A stretch of DNA of 64,000 nucleotides from Streptomyces sp. NBC_00690 (GCF_036226685.1 NZ_CP109009.1:8769315-8833314), one strand, 5' to 3'. Numbered from the stretch's first letter, positions 34,753 through 43,689 are shown. Notes: generated by a model not told the origin, from the letters alone. Made by a program: numbers and translations.

Positions 34753-35412
34753 TCACCTCTGCCGATCGGCGTGTTCCTGGATGGAAGCCATGTCGCGGAT
34801 GAGGAGTCCGCCACCGGCCTCGGTGTCGAGCCAACCCTGCTCCCGCCACGGCTTGATGGCAGAGCCCACGGCGTTGCGGGACGCGCCGATGAGCTGGGAC
34901 AGTTCTTCCTGCGTCAGCCTCACCACATGCTCGGAGCCAGTGGCAGAGGAAGAACGAGCCAGCCGAGCCAGTGCACCTGACAGCCGCACGGGTACAGGAG
35001 CTGTCGCAAACTCAAGCCTGACTGCCTCTGCCTCACGGACACGGGCAATGGCATGTCGCAGCAGTGGAGCCAGGAGCCCGTGCTTCTCCACGAAGGTGAG
35101 AAAGTCGGATGCCGGGATGATATGAACACGGCACGGCTCGGCCGCTATGACCGAAGCCGTGCGCGGTTGCGCATCGAGAACCGCCAGCTCACCCAGTAAC
35201 TCCCCGGCACCACGCACGGCCAGCAGGGTCCTTTGCCCGTGCGCTCCGACCAGGGTGACGAGCGTCGACCCGGAAGCCAACAGGATCACCTGTGTTCCCG
35301 GGTCTCCCTGGCGCAGGAGCATGCTTCGGGCTGGTCGTAGGCGCTCAGGTGCCAGCGCACGCAGCTTTGCCCACAACCGGTCACCGATCACGCTTGCATG
35401 TGGCTGATACAT
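34753..35412 (-). CDS. Crp/Fnr-type cyclic-nucleotide-binding regulator
   Basis: A 219-residue protein. The N-terminal cNMP-binding beta-barrel contains LLRQGDPGTQVILLASGS and the phosphate-binding cassette GELLGELAVLDAQPRTASV with its Glu, Arg and Thr. The C-terminal winged helix reads VVRLTQEELSQLIGASRNAV-GSAI, then EQGWLDTEAGGGLLIRDM. It is a plausible receptor for the second messenger made by the neighbouring cyclase, linking signal to transcription. Confidence 0.85.
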   Translation of the reverse strand: MYQPHASVIGDRLWAKLRALAPERLRPARSMLLRQGDPGTQVILLASGSTLVTLVGAHGQRTLLAVRGAGELLGELAVLDAQPRTASVIAAEPCRVHIIPASDFLTFVEKHGLLAPLLRHAIARVREAEAVRLEFATAPVPVRLSGALARLARSSSATGSEHVVRLTQEELSQLIGASRNAVGSAIKPWREQGWLDTEAGGGLLIRDMASIQEHADRQR

Positions 35413-35451
35413 GATCCCCCTGACGTGCGGTACCCGTCACGGAGAATGCTC

Positions 35452-36006
35452 TCAAGCAGTGACATAGGTGATCAACAGCCCGATTCCGGCCACTAGGATT
35501 GCCGCCACGATCAGATCAACAGACACCTTGATCGCCCAGAACTTCCTCGCAGCGAGACCAGCCAGCAGCGACAAGCGGTCTGCTTCCAGCTGTAGATGAT
35601 CCCGACAACTCATGGCGTGAAATGCCGCCACGATCTCCTCGGCAGCCGACCCAGCACTAACCCTCTCCAACCCCGTCAGAGCACGGCCACTAGGAAGCAC
35701 TGGGCGGATAGCGAGCAACGCGGCCACTAACGCCGAACCGAGAAGAACACAAGAACACGCCAAGACGGCCATGAGCAGGCCTGAATTGGCAGCCAGCCCC
35801 GACATGCCGGCACCCGCGACAGCCAGTAGGCCTCCGGCGACCGCGCACAGAGCCGCCGCCTTCCCATCGGCCCGCTGCACCTCCATAAACATCTCCGCAC
35901 CCCTAGTGCCGAGCTTCCTCTCCGCCAGGTTGTACGCGACCACTCGTGACTCTTCGCCCGCTTCGGACAAGGAATTCCTCCCACCAACGCAGAACCGTTG
36001 CGACAT
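35452..36006 (-). CDS. Pycsar effector-like (PycTM/DUF5706) membrane protein
   Basis: A 184-residue membrane protein, first gene of the six-gene operon. A hydrophilic N-terminus ends in EVQRADGKAAALCAVAGGLL, the ADxKA-type element seen at the start of Pycsar transmembrane effector domains. Helices follow at about 51-70 and 77-97, then a cytoplasmic helical region (EEIVAAFHAMSCRDHLQLEA) and a C-terminal helix (VDLIVAAILVAGIGLLITYV). PycTM effectors depolarise or damage the membrane when the cyclic nucleotide signal appears. It has no cNMP-binding domain of its own; the adjacent Crp/Fnr protein might supply that function. Confidence 0.7.
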   Translation of the reverse strand: MSQRFCVGGRNSLSEAGEESRVVAYNLAERKLGTRGAEMFMEVQRADGKAAALCAVAGGLLAVAGAGMSGLAANSGLLMAVLACSCVLLGSALVAALLAIRPVLPSGRALTGLERVSAGSAAEEIVAAFHAMSCRDHLQLEADRLSLLAGLAARKFWAIKVSVDLIVAAILVAGIGLLITYVTA

Positions 36007-36321
36007 GTGTCCACGGTGGGGGCATGCTCCCGGCGAGGGTGCCCATCAGTAGGCACCAGCCATGTTCGGCGGATCACAATGCTGTCAGCCGATGGATCCC
36101 CGAGATCGCCAACAGGAGTTTGGGCAGATTCCCAAGCCGGGAGTGCGGTTATTTCATGCCATCCAGTGCAACCTTTAGTGATGGTCTGCGTCAGCAAGAA
36201 CGGATTGATCGCTAGAAGCTTTCAGCAGTCACCGTGATCTGGCTCCCGGTCATTGTCGGCATTCCCCACACCCGATACCGCCGCAGTCCCCGGACTCGTT
36301 CCTTCGCGGAATTTTGGGCGG
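36007..36321 (-). promoter_or_regulatory. promoter region of the cyclase operon
   Basis: About 315 bases without a supported gene, upstream of the minus-strand operon. A promoter must lie here if the operon is a unit. No gene on the other strand is convincing. It ends at the border of the duplicated segment at 36322. Confidence 0.35.
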
Positions 36322-36708
36322 GGGTTGAAGGTCCTGTTGTGTTACCAGATGCCTTGTTCGAGTTCTTCGAGTGAGAGGTTCCATTGGGAGTCTTCGTCGG
36401 TGAACGGGGTGGGGTCGAAGGCTTCGACGGTCTCGCGGAATCGGGTTGCCAGGTCTTCAGGGTCGGCGTCGTTGTCGTGGTCGATCTCGACTTTGCGTAG
36501 CTCGATGAGGGCGAAGGCGAGGGATTCGATGTCCCGGTGCAGCTCGATGTAGCCAAGGGATCCTTCGGGGAAGGCGTAGACCTTCCCTGTCGCGGGGTCG
36601 AGTGCGAGGAGTGAGGTGAACAGGTAGCCCAGGCTCCACCATGTCCGGCTTTCCGGGGGGCACTGCAGTCCGTGCAGGTCGAAGCGGCTTCCGATGGTGA
36701 TGGCGCCG
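36322..36708 (-). repeat. 387-bp direct duplicate, copy 2
   Basis: Appears identical to 20384-20770. The left border is after GCGG and the right border is at GGCGCCG; flanking sequences differ. It contains only the 3' part of the SUKH-4-like gene. Confidence 0.9.
36342..36707 (-). pseudogene. truncated SUKH-4-like immunity gene
   Basis: The last 122 codons of the intact gene at 20404-20949, with unchanged protein sequence from AITIGSRFDLHGLQ to EELEQGIW. The 5' third, including start and ribosome site, is missing and is replaced by unrelated DNA with a terminator hairpin (36711-36744). It is not expected to be expressed as a functional protein. Confidence 0.85.
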
Positions 36709-36710
36709 CC

Positions 36711-36744
36711 CCCTTGCCCCGGCGAGCGGTGACCGGGGCAAGGG
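36711..36744. terminator. strong terminator hairpin at duplication border
   Basis: CCCTTGCCCCGG (36711-36722) and CCGGGGCAAGGG (36733-36744) are perfect 12-base arms around a 10-base loop. It lies directly at the right edge of the duplicated segment. Confidence 0.7.
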
Positions 36745-36808
36745 AGCTTCTTTGGGATCTTGGTCCAGGCGGACTTCGCACGTTGCTGCCCGCGCATATA
36801 TTGGCGAG

Positions 36809-37057
36809 ATGGACGAAGCCGAGGCGAGTGGCCAGGCATGGAGGGTCGAGGTCCGAGCCCGTCCGACAGCTGATCAGGATCGGGACGCCCTGGCCCGGCT
36901 CGTCGAGGCGGACGCGGACCCTTTCGAGGTTGAGCTGTACGAGCGCGCGACGGACCCCCAGGTGCTTTCGATTGATCGTGCACAGAGGTCGCAGGCTGGG
37001 CAGCACGCCAGGCGTGTGCGACGACTTCGAGAGCGTCAGCAGCGCCAAGACAGTTGA
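36809..37057 (+). CDS. small charged hypothetical protein
   Basis: An 82-residue hydrophilic protein: WRVEVRARPTADQDRDALAR, then LVEADADPFEVELYERATDP and a strongly basic C-terminus (ARRVRRLRERQQRQDS). Codon use is normal. The start at 36809 lies behind GGCGAG. The family is not recognised. Confidence 0.5.
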   Translation: MDEAEASGQAWRVEVRARPTADQDRDALARLVEADADPFEVELYERATDPQVLSIDRAQRSQAGQHARRVRRLRERQQRQDS

Positions 37058-37094
37058 GCAGTAGCCTTCAGGTCATCTGGTCGTTGGTTGATGT

Positions 37095-37370
37095 GTGTCG
37101 GTGGCTGACGCCCAGTGGGCGAGGATCGAGCCGATACTGCCGGACCGGCCTCCGAAGCAGGGTGGCCGTTGGAGTGATCACCGGCAGGTGATCGACGCGA
37201 TCGCCTTCAAGTTCCGCACCGGGAACCCGCGGATGGACCTGCCCGAGCACTTTGGCTCGTGGAAGGGTGCCCACAACCGGCTGCGGAAGTGGGCCGCCGA
37301 CGGCACCCTGGGCGCGTGTGTTCACCGCCCTGCTCGCCCAGGCCGACACCGTGATGTTGAACGCCGCAGC
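37095..37370 (+). pseudogene. IS5-type transposase remnant
   Basis: The N-terminal part of a DUF4096/IS5 transposase: VADAQWARIEPILPDRPPKQ, GGRWSDHRQVIDAIAFKFRT, GSWKGAHNRLRKWAADGTL. After a frame change, VFTALLAQAD follows, after which homology is lost. No DDE core remains. Confidence 0.7.
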
Positions 37371-37507
37371 AGGGATACACCGGTGTGCAACCCTCGGCGC
37401 CTCTCGACGTGACCGGTCGCACGAGGGCCGCTCGCTGCACTCTCTGTGCCCGCCCCGGGTTCTGGGCTACACCAGCCGTGCCTCGGCCAGTCGCCAGCGG
37501 CGTCTGC

Positions 37508-38005
37508 TCAGATGTCCACCGGAACCGTGCTGTCGCGGGGTTCTGCGCCGACGATCAGTTCCCCGTGTCCTGTGTCGACGGCCAGTGATGCCCTCCAGAT
37601 ACGTTCCTTCCACTCCGCAGGCCAGTTGGTGGCTGTGTCCCACCGAATGCCCTCAAGGTCGACTCCGTCCAAGTCGACCGACTGAAGGTCGGCTCCCCGG
37701 AAGTCGGTGCTTGCTTCTTCCACGGCAGCCACCGCCGTGGACAGTGCCAGAGCTTCCCGGCAGGCCAGGTCGAGGTCGTCGGCTAGGTCCTGCGACACCT
37801 CAAGCGCGCCGAGCAGTGACGTGTCCGTCCAGCGGAAATGCAAAAGCAACTCATCGTCGAGCAACTGCTTTGAGCGGCGGGTCTCCGCCACGAGCCGCCA
37901 TGCGCAAGTGGCTAGGAACTCCTCCACTTCCTCCATGTAGCTGTATCCACCCAGGGCCGGTTGGGGCAATTGCGCCGGCTGCGGCAGGGCAAGTACGTGG
38001 CCCAT
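37508..38005 (-). CDS. pentapeptide-like hypothetical protein
   Basis: A 165-residue protein. The N-terminal helical region is MEEVEEFLATCAWRLVAETR. Near residues 100-130 there is a short pentapeptide-repeat-like stretch (DFRGADLQSVDLDGVDLEG), then IRWDTATNWPAEWKERI and a short tail. Similar proteins are common in Streptomyces and have no known role. An internal ATG (MEEVEEF) is an alternative start. Confidence 0.65.
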   Translation of the reverse strand: MGHVLALPQPAQLPQPALGGYSYMEEVEEFLATCAWRLVAETRRSKQLLDDELLLHFRWTDTSLLGALEVSQDLADDLDLACREALALSTAVAAVEEASTDFRGADLQSVDLDGVDLEGIRWDTATNWPAEWKERIWRASLAVDTGHGELIVGAEPRDSTVPVDI

Positions 38006-38222
38006 GCCGCTGCTATGCGGGCTTGGTCGGCATGTTCCGGTATCGTGAATGTTCTCGGCTCAGGAGGGCCGTGGATCCTCAGAGTGTCGCGGCCCATGAG
38101 ACGCTCGACGCAGGACCGAAAGAGCACGGCTTTGCTCCGCGAGCACTCTGCTTGGATTTCTGTACGGGAACGGCATCTACGCGCCGTGCCGCGGGCCGCA
38201 GGTACGGGAGCAAGGATCTCCC

Positions 38223-39197
38223 ATGCGAAATCGAGCAAGCCGAACAGCCGACCGCCGCCGTTGCTTCACTGGCGAGAACCACCAGCTCGCCTACTCCGGG
38301 CTCAGGTTGGGGCAGCCGCCTATTCCACCGGCCTCCACCTTTGAGCAGCAGAAATTCGAGGCCGACGTATTCGGCACCATTCTCACATCCCACAACAGGT
38401 TCACCGAGTTCCCGTTCGGGATCCGCAGCGTCCGTCCCCGCCCGACCAGCCTGGAAGTTGAGGTCGAGGTCGAGAGTCGCGGCAAGACCCTGCTGATTGC
38501 GCTCCTGCCGGACTACGAGGTGGACACCGCCGAGGTCGCTGGTATGCCGGGGCTGCGCATCCGCCAGATCACTGAGCGCGGCCTCGAACTCCACCTCGCC
38601 GGTCGGCGGACGTCGCTGTGGTTGACAGGGATGCCCCGAAGTGCCTGGCGTCGGATCGCGAAGGACCGGGCCGCCCAATCCGTTCCCGGCTGGCGCCAGC
38701 TCTGGAGGGAGACAGAGGCCTGGGCCGCTGAGGAAACCGCCTACGACGCCCAATGGAACACCGACCAATGGAGCAAGGGTTTCTACGACGGGGCATGGTG
38801 CGCGAGCGCGTTCCTGCGCCGCATCGCCGTCCTTCGCAACGCCGCTCCCATCTACGCGGTCTCGGGATGGCAAGGCTTGGGCACTGATCCCGTCCGATGG
38901 TGCATGGAGATCGATTTCCGCCCTGGGACACCCCAGTACCGGGACCAGCTCGTCGCAGCGCTGATGGACCCGGTGTTCGGGCTGCCTGTCGCTCCTGACC
39001 TTGGCGCGAGCGGGGGGCCGCTTCCCGCGCACATGATGCGATTTGCTGACGCGGGGCGGACAGCCCTCATTGAGCTCCGGTTCTCCTCCGGAATGTTCCG
39101 TTCCTACGGGAAGGAGCACCCTGACCTGCATGCCCGGATTGAGGACCGGATCGAGCGGATCCTAGCCCGGCACGAGGCTCGGTACCGCGCGATGTGA
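38223..39197 (+). CDS. hypothetical protein
   Basis: A 324-residue soluble protein with even coding character. It begins with a basic Cys-containing segment (RRRCFTGENHQLAYSGLRLG), followed by FEADVFGTILTSHNRFTEFP, PTSLEVEVEVESRGKTLLIA, WSKGFYDGAWCASAFLRRIA, and HPDLHARIEDRIERILARHE. No family is recognised. The N-terminal segment could be a zinc-finger-like start. It is single and convergent with the next minus-strand pair. Confidence 0.65.
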   Translation: MRNRASRTADRRRCFTGENHQLAYSGLRLGQPPIPPASTFEQQKFEADVFGTILTSHNRFTEFPFGIRSVRPRPTSLEVEVEVESRGKTLLIALLPDYEVDTAEVAGMPGLRIRQITERGLELHLAGRRTSLWLTGMPRSAWRRIAKDRAAQSVPGWRQLWRETEAWAAEETAYDAQWNTDQWSKGFYDGAWCASAFLRRIAVLRNAAPIYAVSGWQGLGTDPVRWCMEIDFRPGTPQYRDQLVAALMDPVFGLPVAPDLGASGGPLPAHMMRFADAGRTALIELRFSSGMFRSYGKEHPDLHARIEDRIERILARHEARYRAM

Positions 39198-39859
39198 GAC
39201 CGCCCTGTCCCACCGCGCCCGCCGGCTTGACCGGGCGCGGTGCTTGGTTGAGCCGTGATTCGCCCCGCGTAGCGGTTCGAGTATCCATCCTTGGTGAGAC
39301 CGAGGGTGAGGCCAGCGTTGGACACCGGAGTTCGACCGGCAATCGGTACATCCAGTACCGCGGCCACCTCGGCCCGGCTGACTGCCGCGTCACCGCCTGC
39401 GGAGGTGGGCGCCAGCATGGGCGGCCACGGAGTGATCTGCGCCCACCGGCCGGGCGTGTAGCGGACTGTGTGCGCGCTGGGCGTCCCGTCCGCGTAAGTC
39501 GACGCGTTCGCCTTCCGCCAGCGGCCCAGCGCCCGCACAGCGGCATCGGGCAGCAGACGTGCGGCCATCTTGCGGTCCACCGCGTCCACGCGGTTCTGGC
39601 GGCCCTGCTTGTCTTCTTCGATCACGAGCCGTTCTCTGCCTGACGTTCCGCCGGGCCCGGGGAGGATGCGGAGGATTCCTTCGATGCGGACTGCTGCGGT
39701 ACGTCCCCGCTTGCGCACGGCCCGCATCTCGGCCTCGGCTTCCGCGCCCGTTTTCATCATGTGAGGGATCCGGATAGAGACGTCGTTGAGGCTCCCGGCC
39801 ACGAGATCGATATCCAGGAAATTGATTGCGTCGGCGCAGGTCGTTCCAGCTCTCAACAT
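39104..39859 (-). CDS. hypothetical protein
   Basis: A 251-residue frame with GC-rich third positions over about residues 1-200: DAINFLDIDLVAGSLNDVSI, MRAVRKRGRTAAVRIEGILR, VAAVLDVPIAGRTPVSNAGL. The last 31 residues overlap the 3' end of the opposite-strand gene and look non-coding, so the real protein may have ended earlier. It is preceded by GGACAAAGGGC and coupled to the upstream gene. The family is unknown. Confidence 0.45.
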   Translation of the reverse strand: MLRAGTTCADAINFLDIDLVAGSLNDVSIRIPHMMKTGAEAEAEMRAVRKRGRTAAVRIEGILRILPGPGGTSGRERLVIEEDKQGRQNRVDAVDRKMAARLLPDAAVRALGRWRKANASTYADGTPSAHTVRYTPGRWAQITPWPPMLAPTSAGGDAAVSRAEVAAVLDVPIAGRTPVSNAGLTLGLTKDGYSNRYAGRITAQPSTAPGQAGGRGGTGRSHIARYRASCRARIRSIRSSIRACRSGCSFP

Positions 39860-40212
39860 GCCCTTTGTCCCCCCGGGACGGGGGATCGGTGCGCCCCGTC
39901 CCGGCCCATCCTGCCAGCGTTGAGTACGTCCGATGCGAGTTCCGCCAGCGCGTGGCCGATTGGTGACTTCGCCCGCGAGGCCCGGCGAGCGGGACTGAGA
40001 ATCGGGGGCGTTGGCACCCGGGCCTGCTCAGCGTCGCCGACGATCTCGCCCGCGGCCTGTCGGCGGGCCTCCGCCCAGTGCGGCGACCAGCCCCGCCTCG
40101 CCAGCACGTCACGGGCTTTCTCGGGGCTCACGAGGGAGGTCTTCGGCTCCGCGCAGAAGGCCACGGGCAACAACACGAATACACCGAGTTGCTGGGCGCC
40201 CAATGCTCGCAC
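39853..40212 (-). CDS. hypothetical protein
   Basis: A 119-residue frame with good codon bias in its central part (SLVSPEKARDVLARRGWSPH, WAEARRQAAGEIVGDAEQAR). The N-terminal 25 residues are read from DNA that on the other strand resembles the small peptide region at about 50650, so the start is uncertain. Its stop overlaps the ATG of the next gene by a few bases. The family is unknown. Confidence 0.45.
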   Translation of the reverse strand: MRALGAQQLGVFVLLPVAFCAEPKTSLVSPEKARDVLARRGWSPHWAEARRQAAGEIVGDAEQARVPTPPILSPARRASRAKSPIGHALAELASDVLNAGRMGRDGAHRSPVPGGQRAC

Positions 40213-40425
40213 AGCGCGCAGGGAGCCCGTCCACGCCGAGCCCGCCCGCCGACTCGCCGTCTCACGGGCTGAAGGAAGAGGAGTTGACGCTTACGGTAAC
40301 TCTCAACGTTACATCTTCCACGAAGGTATAAACCCTCTATTTCAAGGGACTTGCTCCTAGGTTCAGTAGCAGCATTCAACATGTGCGGTAGGGTTGCGTT
40401 ACATCATGAAGGGTGAGGGAGTGGG
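40213..40425 (+). promoter_or_regulatory. promoter region of tap-like gene
   Basis: An AT-richer intergenic stretch. CGTTACATC occurs at 40307-40315 and again at 40397-40405, 90 bases apart, the second 21 bases before the tap start. TTGACGCTTACGG at 40284 could be a -35-type element. The repeated nonamer may be a binding site for autoregulation by the telomere proteins. Confidence 0.4.
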
Positions 40426-43400
40426 ATGTCTGACACTGTGAGGCCGGAGTCGGGTTCGCCGTTGGGGGTGGACAGGGCCCGCAAGTTGTTCACGCGGCTG
40501 GTGAGGATGGCCGAGGAAGGGCACTCGACGCTGCTGCACTTGGAGCGGGAGGGGTACAGGGCGCTGCTGGCGCCGTTGTCCCAGCTGGACGCTGACGCGG
40601 TGGCCCGGCTGCGGCGGGTGTCCTTGACCGCTGCCCGGCCCAAGCTCGGAGCCTTGGTGAAGGAGGCGGCCGGCGGCGCTCCGTGTGTGCTGGAGCGCAA
40701 GGGCACCGGGCCTGTCGCGCTCCTGGTGGCCGAGCCCGCACAACGGCTTGCTCCGCAGGATCCGGCCGCTCGGGCGGTGCCGATCGGCGAGGTCCTGCGT
40801 TTGGCCCCCGAGCCGGGCGGGGACGTGATGTTCGGATTGCCGTCCCTGGACACCGCGGTGCGGGGGCTGACCGCCGGACGCCACGTCGTGTTGGCCGCCG
40901 CCCCCGGAGCCGGGGGAAGCCTGCTGGCCGCTGCTGCCGCCCGCACCACAGCCCTCGACTACGACCGGCCGGTGCTGTATGCGGCCTCCGGGCTGCGCCG
41001 GGATGTGGTGGCCGACCGTATGGTCGCGGGTCACCTCGCGCTCAACTACCAGTCCCTGCGGGCCCGGGCGCTGCCCGCCGCGCAGCAGCAGGCGGCCGAC
41101 GCCTACGCATCCAGGCTGTATGCCCCGCTCTACATCGACGACGCGGAGCTGAGCGCAGACATCATCGCGGACAGTGCCTCCCGCATCGGTGAGCTGGCGC
41201 TGGTGGTGGTCGACCGGCTCCAGTACGCCGAGCGCGAGGGCGTTGCGCTGTCGGGCGCTGGGCTGCCTGCCGCCGCGCGGATACTGTCCGCCCTCGCGCA
41301 CCGACTGCGCGTGCCGGTCCTGACGGTCGTGGACAGCGACGACCCTCAGGTCCTCGCCTCCCTGCACGCTGACATCGCGCTCACCCTCACCCGCGAGGGC
41401 TCCCGGGCCGAAGTGGCGCTGTGGGAGCGTGACTTCGGCGCCCTCGCACCCGTACGCCTCGGCACCGACTTGGCCTGCGCCCGTTTCATCGAGGCCCCTG
41501 CCGCTGAGGGAATCGCCCACAGACCCGCCGGAACCGCCGCTCCGGTCGCGCAGCTACCCGCCTCTCGGCAGGCGCTGGCCGCCGAGTGCGAGCAGCCCAG
41601 GGACGGGGTACCGCGCCCAACCGCCACCGCGCCCCCGGCAGCGATGCCGAAGACGCCTGCCCGGCAGGAGGCCGCGCTCCCCGAGGCCCCTCCTCTGTCC
41701 ATGCCTGCCCCGGACGCACAGCGCCGCCCAGGCGCCTGGCCGAAGGGGACAGGCGGCCCTCCGGCTGCCCCCGCCGCTTCCACCGCTGCGGCCTTGTCGG
41801 CAGCCACCCTCGTTGTGCCCGTCAACTCGGAGGGCGTGTCGGAGGACGAACAGCCGGAATCCGCCGAGAGGCCCTCCCGTAAGCGCCGCTTCGACTACGG
41901 CCCCTTCGCCGTCCTCGACGGTGAGGGCTTCGCCTACCTCGCGGGCGGCCGTTCCCAGGCATGCAAGGCCACCACGGTGCTGGAAGTCGCCGAGTGGGCG
42001 CTGGCCCGGCCTTTCGGCACCCCCCGGGCCCGGCCGCACAGTTTCGACCGTGACCCGCTGATCGTGCTGATGCCCAGGGCCGCAGAACAACTTGGACTGC
42101 CTCCCTTCCCCGACCCCGGCACCCGCGCGCTGCCCGCCGACCACCCGCTCCTGGCTCAGATCGACGCGGCGGGATGGAAGGTCACCAGGCGGGGCGAGGA
42201 CCCGTGGTTCAGCACCTGGCCGCGTGTCTACCAGCCGATGACCGATCAGGGAGAGCGCCGCTCGGTGCAGTTCGCGATCCTGTCCTGGGGCGCGCTGAGC
42301 AAGGACGGCTGGCCGCTGCCCTTCGACGATGACACCGGTACCTTCCCCCTCCCCGCGGGCGACGTCGTCGCGTTCCTCGACGCCTACAGCCGGACGGCGA
42401 TCACTCCGGCCAGCTCGACCGGAGCCACCTCGCATGAGCTGATGAAGCAGACGAGGCCCCGGACGCGGCCCTGGAACTATGCCAAGGCCGGGCAGAAGCC
42501 AGATGTGCGTCCGGCGTGGGTGAAGGGCGCCCTGCACGCCGCGGTGGACCCGGCTCCGTGCGAGGTGCCCCCCGGGCACCCGCTCGCCAAGGGCCGCGAC
42601 GACCGCGACCCGGCGCAGGTCCTCAACGAGGAAGCCCTGAACTGGTGGCGCAAGCCCACCCAGGCCGAGAGACGGTTCCCGTACGTGGTGACGGTCGACG
42701 TCTCCGCAGCCTTCGGCGCGGCCGCCAACAGGCTCCGGGTCGGCCTGTGCGCGCCCTACCACCTGCCGCAGACGCCCTTCGACAAGGACCTGCCCGGCAG
42801 CTGGCTCGCCGACCTTTCCCACGTCGAGACGCCCAAAGGCATGCCCAGCCCCTTCACCCCGGACGGCACCACCCCCACCGGCCCCGCCTGGTACGAGACC
42901 CGCACCATCGCCTACGCCACCGAACTCGGCTTCGAACCCGGCCTGATGGAGGCGCAGGTGCGTCCCTCAGCCCAGCAAGCTGCGGCTCTCGGCATCGAAC
43001 CGCACCCCCCGACGCTCGTCGCCCCGGACGACAACGGCGTCAGCAAGTACCCGCCCGCCCCGCCGTTCGGCAACGGCCTCTACCTCACCCCCTGGTACGA
43101 GCAGCTGCGTGACGCGCTCCTTGCCACCTACGCCCGCATGGACGTGACACCGAAGCACAAGGACGAAGACCCGGCCCTCTACGCGGAGCGGTTCCTGGCC
43201 GCCATGGCCCGCCTTCAGGACGACGAGTTCCGCGACCGGCACGCCACCGACCTGAGGGTGCTGAAAGCGGTCAAGGACACGTTCAAGAGCGGTATCGGCA
43301 AGCTCCGCGAGCGCGACCACCGCACCGGGGCACGTTCCCGCGACTCCCACGCCCCGTGGCCCGCGCTCAAGCGCCCGGAGTGGCGGCCGGACATCCGGGC

Positions 43401-43689
43401 CGCGGTCATCGCCCGCTCCCGGGTCAATCTCCACCGCAAGATCGCCGCCACGATGGAGGCCACCGGCGCGGTGCCGCTGGCCATCCGCACGGACTCCGTC
43501 ACCTACGCCTCGGCCACCGACGACGTCCTCGGACTCACCGGGCACAAAGGCGGCTTCACCCTCGGCCCCAACCCCGGCCACGTCAAACCCGAACCGGCCC
43601 ACACCATGGACTGGTACCAGCACTGGGCCGACCAAGGCGTCAACCCCGCCGGCAAGATCAAGCACCTCGACAAGGACGGGGACGAGTGA
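40426..43689 (+). CDS. tap: Tap-like telomere-associated protein with N-terminal helicase-like half
   Basis: A 1087-residue protein. The C-terminal 600 residues match the Streptomyces telomere-associated protein Tap, which binds telomere 3' overhangs and recruits the terminal protein. They include RRFDYGPFAVLDGEGFAYLA, WSTW-type region PWFSTWPRVYQP, YVVTVDVSAAFGAAANRLRV, GSWLADLSHVETPKGMPSPF, and RPDIRAAVIARSRVNLHRKI. The N-terminus differs from classical Tap. It has two antitoxin-like half repeats (about 1-95), then a RecA/DnaB-like domain (about 130-345) with a degenerate P-loop AAAPGAGGSLLAAAAA, and a Pro/Ala linker (about 358-485). The usual N-terminal HTH is absent. It overlaps tpg by 1 bp. 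Confidence 0.85.
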   Translation: MSDTVRPESGSPLGVDRARKLFTRLVRMAEEGHSTLLHLEREGYRALLAPLSQLDADAVARLRRVSLTAARPKLGALVKEAAGGAPCVLERKGTGPVALLVAEPAQRLAPQDPAARAVPIGEVLRLAPEPGGDVMFGLPSLDTAVRGLTAGRHVVLAAAPGAGGSLLAAAAARTTALDYDRPVLYAASGLRRDVVADRMVAGHLALNYQSLRARALPAAQQQAADAYASRLYAPLYIDDAELSADIIADSASRIGELALVVVDRLQYAEREGVALSGAGLPAAARILSALAHRLRVPVLTVVDSDDPQVLASLHADIALTLTREGSRAEVALWERDFGALAPVRLGTDLACARFIEAPAAEGIAHRPAGTAAPVAQLPASRQALAAECEQPRDGVPRPTATAPPAAMPKTPARQEAALPEAPPLSMPAPDAQRRPGAWPKGTGGPPAAPAASTAAALSAATLVVPVNSEGVSEDEQPESAERPSRKRRFDYGPFAVLDGEGFAYLAGGRSQACKATTVLEVAEWALARPFGTPRARPHSFDRDPLIVLMPRAAEQLGLPPFPDPGTRALPADHPLLAQIDAAGWKVTRRGEDPWFSTWPRVYQPMTDQGERRSVQFAILSWGALSKDGWPLPFDDDTGTFPLPAGDVVAFLDAYSRTAITPASSTGATSHELMKQTRPRTRPWNYAKAGQKPDVRPAWVKGALHAAVDPAPCEVPPGHPLAKGRDDRDPAQVLNEEALNWWRKPTQAERRFPYVVTVDVSAAFGAAANRLRVGLCAPYHLPQTPFDKDLPGSWLADLSHVETPKGMPSPFTPDGTTPTGPAWYETRTIAYATELGFEPGLMEAQVRPSAQQAAALGIEPHPPTLVAPDDNGVSKYPPAPPFGNGLYLTPWYEQLRDALLATYARMDVTPKHKDEDPALYAERFLAAMARLQDDEFRDRHATDLRVLKAVKDTFKSGIGKLRERDHRTGARSRDSHAPWPALKRPEWRPDIRAAVIARSRVNLHRKIAATMEATGAVPLAIRTDSVTYASATDDVLGLTGHKGGFTLGPNPGHVKPEPAHTMDWYQHWADQGVNPAGKIKHLDKDGDE

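Noticed and set aside
41554..42822. 422-codon minus-strand frame
   Set aside because: Antisense to tap; Gly/Arg-rich with no recognisable domain.
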